A stretch of DNA of 64,000 nt from assembly GCA_017557435.1 (NCBI GenBank), contig JAFYYR010000016.1, positions 1 to 64,000 on the forward strand, in the 5' to 3' direction. This document shows, piece by piece, positions 16,608 to 25,439 of the stretch (position 1 is the first letter of the stretch; every line of letters begins with the position of its first letter). The translations under genes and the position numbers were made by a program. A model generated the notes under the pieces. The model saw only the letters and a program-made list of their open reading frames with translations, had not been told where the DNA came from and did not search any database. This stretch comes from Pseudobutyrivibrio sp. (GTDB lineage: Bacteria; Bacillota; Clostridia; Lachnospirales; Lachnospiraceae).

Positions 16608-17777
16608 TCACATACGTAACATTAATTCTTTTTCAATAATCTGTCCGTCTCTGTAGTAAACACGTGGAACACGCTTACTAACTGCGCAAGTTAATTCATA
16701 AGGTATTGTGCCAGCTATACTTGCAAGCTCATCAATGGAATTCTTTTCTCCAAAAATCTCTACCTCACTGCCTACATCAACTGTAGGCATATCTGTAATA
16801 TCAATCATACACATATCCATACAAATCTTACCACGAAGCTTTGCTGGACCTTCTTTTGTGTAAAGACTGCATTTGTTAGAAAGGCTACGTAAGAAACCAT
16901 CTGCATAGCCATAAGGCAATACGCCAATTCGAGTGGTCTTATCAGTAACATACACACCACCGTAGCTTATTGCTGTACCCTTTGGGTATATCTTAATAGT
17001 GCTGACTGTAGTCTTCATAGTCATAGCTGGCTTAAGCCCCATCTCTCTAGCGAACTCACCATAACCGTAAAGTAAAAGACCTGGGCGCACCATATCAAGA
17101 TATGTATCCTTAAATCTAGCTACTGCACCTGTATTTGCACAGTGTCGAATAGCAAATTTACGACCAAGCTTTTCTTCAACAGAAGAAATCACACCTTTAA
17201 ACAATTCAAATTGATGCTTAGTGTATGCGTCATTTTCTTCGCCAAACTCATCTGCCTCTGCAAAATGAGTAAATATACCCTCAGCATCAAGTCCTGGCAT
17301 ATTGCAAGCCTCTACTATTCCATCAACGCCTGTATCAAAGTAATCATTATCACAGAGATATCCAAGGCGAGACATACCAGTATCAACCTTAATGTGGACC
17401 TTTAGCTTGCCGCCACATTTCACGGCTTCCTCACTATATTCATCTGCCTTAGCCTTGCAAGTGATAGCCTGAGTAATATTGTACTCAATCAATCGGCCAA
17501 CCTGTTCCTTAGGTGTATGACCAAGAATCAAAATCGGCATATTAATACCATTAACTCTAAGCTCAAGAGCCTCATCTGCAGAGCTAACAGCTAAATAATC
17601 TGCTCCTAAATCCTGAAGTAACTTGCTAACCTGAATACTGCCATGACCGTAAGCATCAGCCTTAACAACTCCAAGAAACTTCACATCTGGTCCAATTTTT
17701 TCACGAATCTTTTTATAGTTATAGGCAATGGAGTCCAATTTTATCTCGGCCCATGTCCTTCTCAATGTTGATTCCAT
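16608..17777 (-). CDS. alr: Alanine racemase
   Basis: A 389-residue PLP enzyme making D-alanine for peptidoglycan. The N-terminal barrel carries the PLP lysine in VVKADAYGHG (K39), and the substrate motif HIKVDTGMSRLGY is present. The C-terminal beta domain begins near ISYGGVYVTDKTTRIGVLPYG, where the second catalytic tyrosine would lie, with ICMDMCMIDIT beyond. The EAL gene follows 27 nt downstream on the same strand. Confidence 0.96.
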   Translation of the reverse strand: MESTLRRTWAEIKLDSIAYNYKKIREKIGPDVKFLGVVKADAYGHGSIQVSKLLQDLGADYLAVSSADEALELRVNGINMPILILGHTPKEQVGRLIEYNITQAITCKAKADEYSEEAVKCGGKLKVHIKVDTGMSRLGYLCDNDYFDTGVDGIVEACNMPGLDAEGIFTHFAEADEFGEENDAYTKHQFELFKGVISSVEEKLGRKFAIRHCANTGAVARFKDTYLDMVRPGLLLYGYGEFAREMGLKPAMTMKTTVSTIKIYPKGTAISYGGVYVTDKTTRIGVLPYGYADGFLRSLSNKCSLYTKEGPAKLRGKICMDMCMIDITDMPTVDVGSEVEIFGEKNSIDELASIAGTIPYELTCAVSKRVPRVYYRDGQIIEKELMLRM

Positions 17778-17827
17778 TATAAATCATCTCCTAACAAATT
17801 GTAACAATACTTATTATAATCATTTAT

Positions 17828-17865
17828 AAAAAAAACGAAACCCTCTAATGCAACCATAGAGGGTT
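17828..17865 (-). terminator. Rho-independent terminator of the amino-acid ABC operon
   Basis: On the minus strand AACCCTCTA pairs with TAGAGGGTT across a short loop, followed by a T run. It lies 16 nt after the ATPase gene stop. Confidence 0.85.
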
Positions 17866-17881
17866 AGTTTTAAGCATATTA

Positions 17882-18619
17882 TTACAATACCTTTGAAAGG
17901 AAATCTTTTAAGCGCTGACTCTGTGGAAAATTAAAGATTTCAGCAGGTGTTCCCTCTTCTTTGATACCCTTTTCATCAAAGAACATCACTCTGTCAGCTA
18001 CTTCTTTTGCAAATCCCATCTCGTGTGTAACAACAACCATAGTCATGCCATCATCAGCAAGCTCCTTCATAAGAGAAAGAACCTCACCTACCATCTCTGG
18101 ATCAAGAGCTGAAGTTGGCTCGTCAAATAAAATAACTTCTGGATTCATTGCAAGTGTACGAGCAATTGCTATACGCTGCTTCTGTCCACCTGAAAGGCTA
18201 TCTGGATATGCATCAGCCTTATCGGAAAGACCAACTCTTGCTAAGAGCTCAACTGCCTTAGCATCTGCCTCTTCCTGGTTCATGATTCCAAGCTTAACAG
18301 GAGCAAGAGTTAAATTCTTTTTGATAGTTAAATGTGGAAACAGATTAAAATGCTGGAAAACCATTCCCACGCGACGGCGAACATCGTTTATATCAACTCC
18401 CTTTGCTGTTATATCCTCGCCATCAACATATATAGCTCCGCTGATTGCATCTTCAAGCTGGTTAAGTGTACGGATAAATGTAGACTTACCACATCCAGAA
18501 GGTCCGATAATTGCAATAACCTCGCCCTTCTCAATTTGCATATTTACATTTGAAAGAACCTCATTGTCGCCAAATGACTTAGAAAGATTCTCAACTTTTA
18601 TTAAAACTTCGTTACCCAT
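17882..18619 (-). CDS. Polar amino-acid ABC transporter ATPase (GlnQ type)
   Basis: A 245-residue ATPase energising the adjacent receptor-permease. Walker [11 protein letters not shown]-loop [11 protein letters not shown], signature LSGGQKQR, Walker [16 protein letters not shown] and switch histidine VVTHEM are all present. It follows the fusion gene by 23 nt and ends the operon at a strong terminator. The family imports glutamine, glutamate, arginine or cystine; the actual solute is unknown. Confidence 0.93.
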   Translation of the reverse strand: MGNEVLIKVENLSKSFGDNEVLSNVNMQIEKGEVIAIIGPSGCGKSTFIRTLNQLEDAISGAIYVDGEDITAKGVDINDVRRRVGMVFQHFNLFPHLTIKKNLTLAPVKLGIMNQEEADAKAVELLARVGLSDKADAYPDSLSGGQKQRIAIARTLAMNPEVILFDEPTSALDPEMVGEVLSLMKELADDGMTMVVVTHEMGFAKEVADRVMFFDEKGIKEEGTPAEIFNFPQSQRLKDFLSKVL

Positions 18620-18642
18620 TCTTTTATCCTCTCTTCTCTTAA

Positions 18643-20148
18643 TTATCGTTCGCTCTTTCTAAGGTTTTTCTCAAGTCGTCCAACACCCATTGTAAGAAGC
18701 TGAACAATAATAAGATAGATAATTGCTACTGCGATAAGTGGCAAGAATGCCTCGTATGTAATACTTCTGATAATATCGCCGCCTCGAGTAAGGTCCATAA
18801 GACCTATGTAACCACAGATTGATGTCTCCTTAATCAATGAAATAAACTCATTTAAAAGAGAAGGAAGTGTTGTCTTAATAGCCTGTGGAAGAATAATAGA
18901 AATCATTGTCTGTCTGTATGAAAGTCCAAGGCTTCGACCTGCTTCCATCTGACCTGCATCAATTGACATGATACCACCACGCATAATTTCAGCTACGTAT
19001 GCACCAGAGTTTATCGCAAATGCGATAATTGCAACTAAAACCTTTGGAACATTTACTGATTTAAATACTACATAGTAAATAATCAAAAGCTGAATCATCA
19101 TTGGCGTTCCACGGATGATTGTGATATAAGCCTTGCAAATTAAGTTTGCTAATTTCCATCCACCAGTTTTGTCATATGTAACACGAACAATAGCTACAAT
19201 GAAACCAAGTAACACACCCACAAGTACAGCGCAAAGAGCAATGATAAGTGTATTTACAAGACCCTTTGTAAGGTACTTCCATCTCTTATCCTGAAGGAAG
19301 TTACGCTTGAAATTTTCTATAAAGCTAAGTCCTTCTCCAGTAGCATTTGGATCAGGAGCAATGATAACCTGAGTAGCTGTTGTATATGGAATTGAGAAAT
19401 TAATAGACTTAAGACGCTCTTCTGTCATAGTCATACCAGCAATACCCACATCAGCCTTGTGGGAATCAACAGCATTGATAATACTGTCAAACTCAATATC
19501 TTCAACCTCTACTTCCATACCAAGCTTGTCGCCAATAGCTTTGATAATATCCATATCAATACCTACAGGAGTAGCATCTTCATAGTATTCATATGGAGGG
19601 AAGGCTACGTTTGTAGCAACTACCAATGTACCATTCTCATATGTTGTTCCCTCTGGAGTCACATATGGACATGTTCCCTTAGTATCATCACCAATGTAAT
19701 TTGCAATAATCTGATCGATAACACCCTCTGCTTTAAGTTCAGTTAAAGCTTCATCAATCTTAGCTGTAAGCTCATCGTTATCCTTTGCAATACAAATTGC
19801 ATATTCTTCAAGAGCAAATGGCTCATCGAGAATCATGAGTGTAGGCTCATCTTTTGTAGTAGCAATAGCAGGCTGCTCATCAACAATTACACAGTCGAGC
19901 TTTCCTTGCTTTAACGCCTGAACCGCATCAGTAATCTTGTTATAACGCTCAATTACAGTGCCCGCTTTATCACCTTCGTAATCTGATGCATAAATGTCAC
20001 CAGTTGTACCAAGCTGAACACCTATTGTTGCTCCCTCTAAATCATCAATTGTACTAACCTGTTTGCCTGTGTCCTCAGCCTTTTTCCCGCAGCCAATCAT
20101 AAGTGCCGCTGTAAGACCAAGAAGTAATAACGATAATTTCTTCTTCAT
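18643..20148 (-). CDS. Amino-acid ABC receptor-permease fusion with rearranged receptor domain
   Basis: A 501-residue lipoprotein-permease. A signal peptide ends in the lipobox LMIGC (C20). Residues about 32-153 match the second half of a type II solute receptor ([14 protein letters not shown] through to the end at IIANYIGDD). Residues about 172-265 match the first half ([15 protein letters not shown], then [17 protein letters not shown]). The two halves are therefore in swapped order before the permease (about 285-495). The permease has the EAA-loop [21 protein letters not shown] typical GlnP has two whole receptors. The ATPase partner is the next gene. Confidence 0.85.
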   Translation of the reverse strand: MKKKLSLLLLGLTAALMIGCGKKAEDTGKQVSTIDDLEGATIGVQLGTTGDIYASDYEGDKAGTVIERYNKITDAVQALKQGKLDCVIVDEQPAIATTKDEPTLMILDEPFALEEYAICIAKDNDELTAKIDEALTELKAEGVIDQIIANYIGDDTKGTCPYVTPEGTTYENGTLVVATNVAFPPYEYYEDATPVGIDMDIIKAIGDKLGMEVEVEDIEFDSIINAVDSHKADVGIAGMTMTEERLKSINFSIPYTTATQVIIAPDPNATGEGLSFIENFKRNFLQDKRWKYLTKGLVNTLIIALCAVLVGVLLGFIVAIVRVTYDKTGGWKLANLICKAYITIIRGTPMMIQLLIIYYVVFKSVNVPKVLVAIIAFAINSGAYVAEIMRGGIMSIDAGQMEAGRSLGLSYRQTMISIILPQAIKTTLPSLLNEFISLIKETSICGYIGLMDLTRGGDIIRSITYEAFLPLIAVAIIYLIIVQLLTMGVGRLEKNLRKSER

Positions 20149-20274
20149 GTATATTTATTCCCTTTACTGAATTTTTATGCATAGATAATAACACATCAAT
20201 TCACAAATGAAAAGCAAAAATTAAAAGATTATTTATCTTTTTAATAAACTAGCATTATGCCCTTTATTTGTAGA

Positions 20275-21018
20275 CTATGTACTCTTATTTCTTCTCCGAA
20301 CTCTTCTTACACTTGTAGACTTTTTAGGGCCACGCTTTCTAGGATTCTTGGCCTTTCTAAATTCAGCAATTTGTGATAAAAGCTGCTGCTCATCTCTCTC
20401 AAACAAAATCTCACTTATAGCAGCAGACAATTCATTTTCGTCCAATCTGCTTTCAGGTATAACTGGCTCTACCCCCTCTAGCTTTGCAGCTCTTTTTATT
20501 CGAGTTATCTCTGCATTGGAAAGAGGCATCTTAGTAAACTCTATAAGTTTTTTCCTGACAAATGGCTTACTTTGATTTGCATATTTAGGCAATCCAAACT
20601 TTTCTAAAATTATCCCTAGCTCTGGTCTCCAAAGTAACTCAAGCTTTCTTTGAAGCTTTGCCTTTTTATTTGGCTCTGGCCTTCTTAAAAAGTAAAAATC
20701 AGGTTCTCCATCTACCTCGTCAACTGTTATGATCCCCCAGTGTTCTGGCACATGCTCTGACACATGAAGTCCATGGCTTCCACCAGCAACCACTATGTTG
20801 TAATCAAAGTATCTATCATAATCCTTTATCTGACTCTCCAGTCTTGCATATGTGTCAGCGTCTGATTTAATCTCTATACCAACTAAAGCGGATGTAATTA
20901 CCATAACCACATCCGCTCTTGATTTGCCAATCATTTTCTCCTGGAAAAATCTTGCCTTTTTATATTCTCTTTCAAGATAGTCAAAAAGTGACTCTCTAAT
21001 GTCCTTATCTTTTAGCAT
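20275..21018 (-). CDS. sce7726-like protein with PD-(D/E)XK nuclease-type core
   Basis: A 247-residue soluble protein. The segment SRADVVMV, then ALVGIEIKSD, looks like the D...ExK active site of restriction-type folds, followed by LESQIKDYDRYFDYNIVV. This combination matches the sce7726/MmcB-like group as I remember it. The C-terminus is strongly basic (RKRGPKKSTSVRRVRRRN), suggesting nucleic-acid binding. No methylase or defence partner is adjacent. Its function is unknown, possibly repair or an orphan nuclease. Confidence 0.65.
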   Translation of the reverse strand: MLKDKDIRESLFDYLEREYKKARFFQEKMIGKSRADVVMVITSALVGIEIKSDADTYARLESQIKDYDRYFDYNIVVAGGSHGLHVSEHVPEHWGIITVDEVDGEPDFYFLRRPEPNKKAKLQRKLELLWRPELGIILEKFGLPKYANQSKPFVRKKLIEFTKMPLSNAEITRIKRAAKLEGVEPVIPESRLDENELSAAISEILFERDEQQLLSQIAEFRKAKNPRKRGPKKSTSVRRVRRRNKST

Positions 21019-21052
21019 AAATCCAACCTATAGGTGTATCTGACATAGCCTA

Positions 21053-21841
21053 TTACTGCAATCCGTCAATCTCAGTTGTAATCTCGTCTTTTGATACATA
21101 TTTATCCACTGACTTTGCCACATCTGCAGAATAATACAGCTCTAACACAGAATTATAGTCAGCATCATTTTTAAGATAGTCGTCATCCCATGTCCAGGTA
21201 TCTACAATAGGCTCACCATTTTCATCAAAGCTATCCTCTGCCCATGGATCAGAAGTTCCCTTCTCTCCGTATCCAAGAAGTACCCACTGCCCATCTCTTA
21301 TAGCAAGAAGATTATCGTAATATGCTCCAAGTACTACGCCTGTATTGTCCACAATATTCTGCTTCTCAATATAGGTAAACTCTGTTCCGCTAGTAAGTGC
21401 ATAGTTAAGGCTTCCCTCATGATAAGAAATCAAATAGACGCCAAATGTCTCATCATTAGAGTTACAAACTAGTTCTGGAATATCGTCTTCGTTAACAAAG
21501 ATAAGTGAATATGTGAAACTATACTGAGGAGAATTAGCCTCCACATCTGCTATAGCTGCAGTATAAGCACTCTTTACATCATCATAGGTCTTACCATCTG
21601 TTCCGCCGTAAACATCTGCATTTGAAAGGGCCTCATCGTACTCTGGTGTATGACTATATCCCTCAATTACTTCTACAACAGCATCTGCTTCCTCTTCCAC
21701 CTCTTCTTCCTTAGCCTGGCTAGAAGTCTCTATAGATGCATCTGATGATTCCTGCTCTGTCTTCTTGCCCTTCTCACCGCAAGCAGCAAATGATAAGCAA
21801 ATAGTTCCTACTAATATAATTGATAATAATTTCTTCTTCAT
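21053..21841 (-). CDS. Secreted lipoprotein of unknown function
   Basis: About 262 residues from the ATG at 21841, chosen because GGAG lies 8 nt upstream and MKKKLLSIILVG starts a clean signal peptide; an ATG 45 nt further out lacks this. The lipobox LSFAAC marks the mature end. A low-complexity acidic linker (rich in E, S, A, to about residue 60) precedes a globular domain rich in D, Y and W. No recognised domain. Probably anchored on the outer face of the membrane. Confidence 0.75.
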   Translation of the reverse strand: MKKKLLSIILVGTICLSFAACGEKGKKTEQESSDASIETSSQAKEEEVEEEADAVVEVIEGYSHTPEYDEALSNADVYGGTDGKTYDDVKSAYTAAIADVEANSPQYSFTYSLIFVNEDDIPELVCNSNDETFGVYLISYHEGSLNYALTSGTEFTYIEKQNIVDNTGVVLGAYYDNLLAIRDGQWVLLGYGEKGTSDPWAEDSFDENGEPIVDTWTWDDDYLKNDADYNSVLELYYSADVAKSVDKYVSKDEITTEIDGLQ

Positions 21842-21983
21842 AATAAATCTCCAATCCCCTTTATATACCTGTATAGTATACCTCATTCCGTAAGATTGGG
21901 AAAGATATTGAAGAATTATATATATCCTGCAGATACTATTTAAATACCCAATAAATAGGTATTCTGGAGATTCTTTTGGGATT

Positions 21984-22299
21984 TACGTGTAATTAGCTAA
22001 TAAATCTGAATATCTCACGTAATTCCAATGAAGGGATTAGCTCGTTATACGTGTAAATTAGATAAAAATCTACATTTTACACGTAGGTTTTCACTAGTAA
22101 AATAATTACTTCTACGTGAAAATTTAATTAAAATCTATCATATACACGTAATTTTAGCGTCCTAAACTATATAAATCGATTGTTTATCCATTATTTCTAC
22201 GTGTAAATAAGGTATTATTACGAATATTACACGTAACTAACCGAAAAAGCACTCTAATTCCTACGTGTAAAATGATTAAAAAACGACTTAATTCACGTA
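21984..22299. repeat. Array of five 38-bp inverted-repeat units in helical phase
   Basis: Units lie at 21984-22021, 22048-22085, 22113-22150, 22198-22235 and 22262-22299. Each is 38 bp: an arm close to TACGTGTAAA, an 18-nt variable AT-rich centre (often with AAAAATC), and an arm close to TTTACACGTA. The invariant core is ACGTG...CACGT. Starts are 64, 65, 85 and 64 bp apart, near 6, 6, 8 and 6 helical turns. There is no ORF. A sixth unit is at 11005-11042. It lies downstream of the tRNA cluster and upstream of the lipoprotein gene. The stretch 22300-22446 shows nothing I recognise. Confidence 0.85.
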
Positions 22300-22446
22300 A
22301 ACTAACCTGATTTAAAGTGATATCACCAAAATAGATACCATCTACTCTTAGGTTATCTCTTCAAATCAACTGAAAACCATTTAATATCTAAATAAAATTG
22401 AAGATAATCGGAAAATGATTCGAATTATTCGCTTCGCTCTGACCGG

Positions 22447-22560
22447 CTAAACGGGGGGATTCGAATTCTCACCTGCCGGCTCGGTCGGCTCGCAACCATG
22501 TGGTCCACTGGACCACGCTCGCCCCTCGACATCACGGGAAACCCATGGTTTGATTAAGTA
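22447..22560 (-). other. Rearranged tRNA-derived remnant
   Basis: Two fragments match tRNA-Met in the same orientation: GGGGGATTCGAA (near 22455-22466) and CCCTCGACATCACGGG (near 22523-22539, one mismatch). They are separated by about 57 unrelated GC-rich bases containing the palindrome TGGTCCA-G-TGGACCA. I could not fold the segment into a cloverleaf: the T-stem beside TTCGAAT does not pair. It is therefore not called a functional tRNA. Confidence 0.4.
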
Positions 22561-22562
22561 TA

Positions 22563-22638
22563 GAATCCCCCTCGCTACGCAACAAAAAAAGGAATCCTTT
22601 TGGATTCCTTTTTTTGTTGCGTAGCGAGAGGGGGATTC
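22563..22638 (-). repeat. Long inverted repeat containing the tRNA operon terminator
   Basis: Arms of 35 and 37 nt, identical except for a 2-nt indel, meet at a TTTT tetraloop (22598-22601). The inner part, GGAATCC/GGATTCC followed by seven T on the minus strand, is a normal terminator after tRNA-Met. The outer part is an inverted copy of the tRNA-Met 3' end (T-arm edge and acceptor strand), so the gene's own tail is mirrored. Confidence 0.8.
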
Positions 22639-22695
22639 GAACCCTCGACACCACGGGTATGAACCGTGTGCTCTAGCCAACTGAGCTATCTCGCC
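22622..22695 (-). tRNA. tRNA-Met (CAT anticodon)
   Basis: A 74-nt cloverleaf: acceptor GGCGAGA/TCTCGCT, D-arm with AGCTCAGTTGG, anticodon loop TTCATAC giving CAT, and T-arm GAGGG-TTCGAAT-CCCCC type. The first pair is G-U, and CCA is not encoded. The A-box and T-loop fit elongator rather than initiator tRNA-Met. It is transcribed after tRNA-Val. Confidence 0.93.
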
Positions 22696-22721
22696 TCAAT
22701 AACTAAATATTTGATTTTGAA

Positions 22722-22794
22722 TGGGACCTACAGGGCTCGAACCTGTGACCCTCTGCTTGTAAGGCAGATGCTCTCCCAGCTGAGCTAAGATCCC
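22722..22794 (-). tRNA. tRNA-Val (TAC anticodon)
   Basis: A 73-nt cloverleaf: acceptor GGGATCT/AGGTCCC, D-arm TAGCTCAGCTGGGAGAGC, anticodon stem-loop CTGCC-TTACAAG-CAG with TAC, T-arm CACAGG-TTCGAGC-CCTGT. It is the first gene after a strong promoter, with tRNA-Met following 26 nt later. Confidence 0.95.
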
Positions 22795-22834
22795 AGAGCT
22801 TTTCGCGATTGTTACCGCTTCAAGCGACTAGATA

Positions 22835-22863
22835 AATATAACAAAGGACCCCCGTATTGTCAA
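22835..22863 (-). promoter_or_regulatory. Strong sigma-70 promoter of the tRNA operon
   Basis: A perfect TTGACA (22858-22863) and TATATT (22835-22840) are 17 nt apart. The spacer carries GGGGG. Transcription would start near 22828, about 34 nt before tRNA-Val. Confidence 0.85.
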
Positions 22864-22940
22864 CCAAATATTTAATATTCGCAATACTTTTTTTAAATTG
22901 TATAATTGGCTGAAAATCCCGCAGCATTTTTAGATTATAA

Positions 22941-22965
22941 AGGGCCCAGGATAACCTGCGCCCCC
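22941..22965 (-). terminator. Probable terminator after the TPM-domain gene
   Basis: A GC-rich imperfect hairpin (GGGCGCAGG opposite CCTGGGCCC) is followed by a weak TTTATAAT tail, 28 nt past the stop codon. Confidence 0.5.
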
Positions 22966-22993
22966 ATAAAAAATCATAATAATTAATTGGTAA

Positions 22994-23764
22994 CTAGAAG
23001 CTGTGTCCACCTCCGGAGTGACCACCTCCACCGCTGAAGCCTCCGCCGCCACCGCCGAAGCCACCGCCTCCACCAAAGCCTCCGGAGCTTCCTCCGCTAT
23101 CACTGCTTCGATGTCTGCGAATAGTGTCATAAACCATAACTGTGCCCGCTATAGGTGCACCTACTGTAACTACAGTGGATGCAATATCACCATAAGGCTC
23201 GAATTTGGCACGCTGTCTCATGGCTTTCCTAAATACAAGGAAGTATCCTAAGATAATTGAAATAAGGAATGAAACAATGAATCTCATTGGTCGTAAGATA
23301 AATCCCTTATTTACAATGGTATCAGCCTGTGTAAAAGCAGTTTTGATACAGTCAAAATACTCTTCTCTAGAGGCATAGCGATATACGTTATCAGTGATAT
23401 CTGTACAATCATCACTTCTCAACTGATACTGTACGTCTCCATATCCCTGAATATATACCTCACGATGATACATATCGATAATAAAAGCAATTCCATTATC
23501 GAATTTAGAAAAAGTATTTGAATAGTAATACTCTAATGTAGAATCAGCATCATTATAATCTGAGTCTTCCGCTGTAACAGCAATGTAGTTTATTCCATCA
23601 TCTAAAGATGAAAGATAATCATATAATTCCTGCTCCTGCGAATCTGTAAGAAGCTGGGCATCATCTTGAATAGAAACATTGTCAGATGCAGCCTTTACAG
23701 ATAATGGCATCATAAATGTAATGACAAATGCCACCAACATAATGATTCTTTTAATTTCTCGCAT
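22994..23764 (-). CDS. TPM-domain membrane protein (YdjH/YgcG-like)
   Basis: About 256 residues. It has a signal peptide (IIMLVAFVITFMMPLSVKA), then an extracytoplasmic TPM domain (about 30-150: DDAQLLTDSQEQELYDYLSS, then GIAFIIDMYHREVYIQGYG). One membrane helix follows (about 170-190), then a glycine-rich tail ending GGGGHSGGGHSF. The start is ATG at 23764, or TTG at 23770 closer to AGGAGG. It overlaps the zinc-ribbon gene by 14 bp. It is the last gene of a YdjI-YdjG-YdjH-like operon linked to envelope stress in Bacillus. Confidence 0.82.
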   Translation of the reverse strand: MREIKRIIMLVAFVITFMMPLSVKAASDNVSIQDDAQLLTDSQEQELYDYLSSLDDGINYIAVTAEDSDYNDADSTLEYYYSNTFSKFDNGIAFIIDMYHREVYIQGYGDVQYQLRSDDCTDITDNVYRYASREEYFDCIKTAFTQADTIVNKGFILRPMRFIVSFLISIILGYFLVFRKAMRQRAKFEPYGDIASTVVTVGAPIAGTVMVYDTIRRHRSSDSGGSSGGFGGGGGFGGGGGGFSGGGGHSGGGHSF

Positions 23765-25418
23765 TTTCAAGGCCACCTCCTTTTCTCTCAAAATGAGGAG
23801 ATGGATGAGTCGCTGATCTATTGTACTCATCTACAATGGCGTTTATAGAAATAACCAGTATCGTAAATACGATAATCAACGCTCCATAATAGAATAAATC
23901 ATTTGGATTATTTATTATTCTAATGGCAACAGCTAGAATCCAACTTAAACCGCCAAGAAACAGAACTGTCTTTTTACCTTTTCCAACTTTACATAGGGCC
24001 ACAATCAGGATTACACCGGTTATTATATAGCCAATAATCCCAAGATATTTGCTTCCACTAAAACTGAGATTTGACATTCCATAAAATATCCAATCTATAA
24101 TTTCATAATTTCCTGTAGAAAGTTGAAAAACTAAAAAAATAGCTAATGCAGAAAAAACTATACCTAAAATCTGCGCTGGATGTCCAAAAACCTTTGACTT
24201 TCTCATTTTGTCTGCATAGTACTCTTTTTTACCATGTACTCTATGCTCTTCATCCAGATTCTCATTTTTCATGTAAAATCCCTTATCATCCAAATGATTG
24301 TCAGCTCGGTAGGCCTTGTTAGCAAGTCCAGCACCAATATATGCAATCACAGATGACATGAAGGCACTAAATAAACAAAGAGTCTTAACCTTGAAACTAA
24401 AGTTAAAAAGAAAACTAAGGCAAACAAGTAAAGCAAATATACCAAGGGATGCAAATGCACCTGCTACGAACATTTTTTTCTTTTCAATAGGCATATCTAA
24501 ATATGTCTGCCCAGTAGCTCCATTGATAATAGAATAGGCCACTCTATCACCGTATCTTGTAGTCATGAAATAAAGTGGTAAATAAGCTCCCTCAGTTTCA
24601 TTGTATTTAATACCTGCAGCAATATCGTTCTTTAATGAGTCTTTAGTACCAAACTCAGGACTGTAATTATTGCTATTATCTAGAGACTTATATGTGAGAT
24701 AATCAACCGCCTTGTGCTCAGAATCGTCCTTGTACAATTCCTTATCAACGGTTGAATTTTCAACGAAAAATCCTGCCAAATAATTAGGATTAAAAGGCTT
24801 TAGCTTCTCCATTGGAAATGGTTCTAGCAATTCTGATATCTCATCTTCTAGAGCCTGTGAGGCATCAAAAGGAACTTTTAAATGATCCAGGTCCATATCT
24901 ACTTTTATGTTAGCCTTATAGGTAACATAGTACTGAGAAGTGGTCTCAAATCTCTCAGCTTTATAACTTATTTTGTCGTGAATATTGTAATCATAGAGAT
25001 AATATGGAGTATAAAGAGGAACCAATTTCTCTACATTAGCATCATCATTTAGCCCTGTAGGAGCAAAAGATATATCAGCTGTCTTTCTAACATAACTCTG
25101 CTTAGCTTCCTGTTTATCAATCATAAAAGGTAACACATACTTAGGAGCACCCTCTGTAGAGAAATGCTCCTGCATTGTCACCTGATTGCCACAAAACGGG
25201 CAAAATTCCATACCATCATTATCAATCAACTGAATCTCGCCATTACATGTAGGACAAGTGTATATTTTAGTGTTAACAGAATCAACGTTGATTCTGTCGT
25301 CTGGCTTGTACTGCTCAATGTCAGTAAGCTCACCACATGACATACATTTTAATTGCTTATCCTTGATTGAATATCTAAGCTGCCCTCCGCAATTAGGGCA
25401 AGGAAACATTGTAGCCAT
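23751..25418 (-). CDS. Zinc-ribbon multipass membrane protein (YdjG-like)
   Basis: A 555-residue protein. Two N-terminal zinc ribbons have CPNCGG...CMSCGE and CPTCNG...CPFCGN. A soluble beta-rich part (about 90-290) includes LVPLYTPYYLYDY, and several membrane helices follow (about 325-370 and 420-520). The Bacillus counterpart YdjG helps recruit a PspA protein to the membrane with YdjH; I infer a related anchoring role. The start ATG follows GGGGAG. It lies 21 nt after the SPFH gene. Confidence 0.75.
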   Translation of the reverse strand: MATMFPCPNCGGQLRYSIKDKQLKCMSCGELTDIEQYKPDDRINVDSVNTKIYTCPTCNGEIQLIDNDGMEFCPFCGNQVTMQEHFSTEGAPKYVLPFMIDKQEAKQSYVRKTADISFAPTGLNDDANVEKLVPLYTPYYLYDYNIHDKISYKAERFETTSQYYVTYKANIKVDMDLDHLKVPFDASQALEDEISELLEPFPMEKLKPFNPNYLAGFFVENSTVDKELYKDDSEHKAVDYLTYKSLDNSNNYSPEFGTKDSLKNDIAAGIKYNETEGAYLPLYFMTTRYGDRVAYSIINGATGQTYLDMPIEKKKMFVAGAFASLGIFALLVCLSFLFNFSFKVKTLCLFSAFMSSVIAYIGAGLANKAYRADNHLDDKGFYMKNENLDEEHRVHGKKEYYADKMRKSKVFGHPAQILGIVFSALAIFLVFQLSTGNYEIIDWIFYGMSNLSFSGSKYLGIIGYIITGVILIVALCKVGKGKKTVLFLGGLSWILAVAIRIINNPNDLFYYGALIIVFTILVISINAIVDEYNRSATHPSPHFERKGGGLENARN

Positions 25419-25439
25419 AAATTAATCTCCCCGAACAAC

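Noticed and set aside
21984-22299. CRISPR array
   Set aside because: The repeated parts are two inverted arms with variable centres, spacing varies (64-85 bp), and no cas genes are present. It is an inverted-repeat array, not direct repeats with uniform spacers.
22447-22540. A third tRNA gene (Ser- or Sec-like)
   Set aside because: A TTCGAAT T-loop is present but the stems around it do not pair and no anticodon arm could be placed, so it is kept only as a remnant.
22447-22680. A 77-residue minus-strand ORF
   Set aside because: It runs through tRNA-Met, its terminator palindrome and the tRNA remnant. The peptide is only a translation of tRNA sequence.
22930-23130. A 66-residue Ala/Val/Glu-rich minus-strand ORF
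   Set aside because: It is an out-of-frame reading of the glycine-rich tail of the TPM-domain gene; its low-complexity composition comes from GGN codons.
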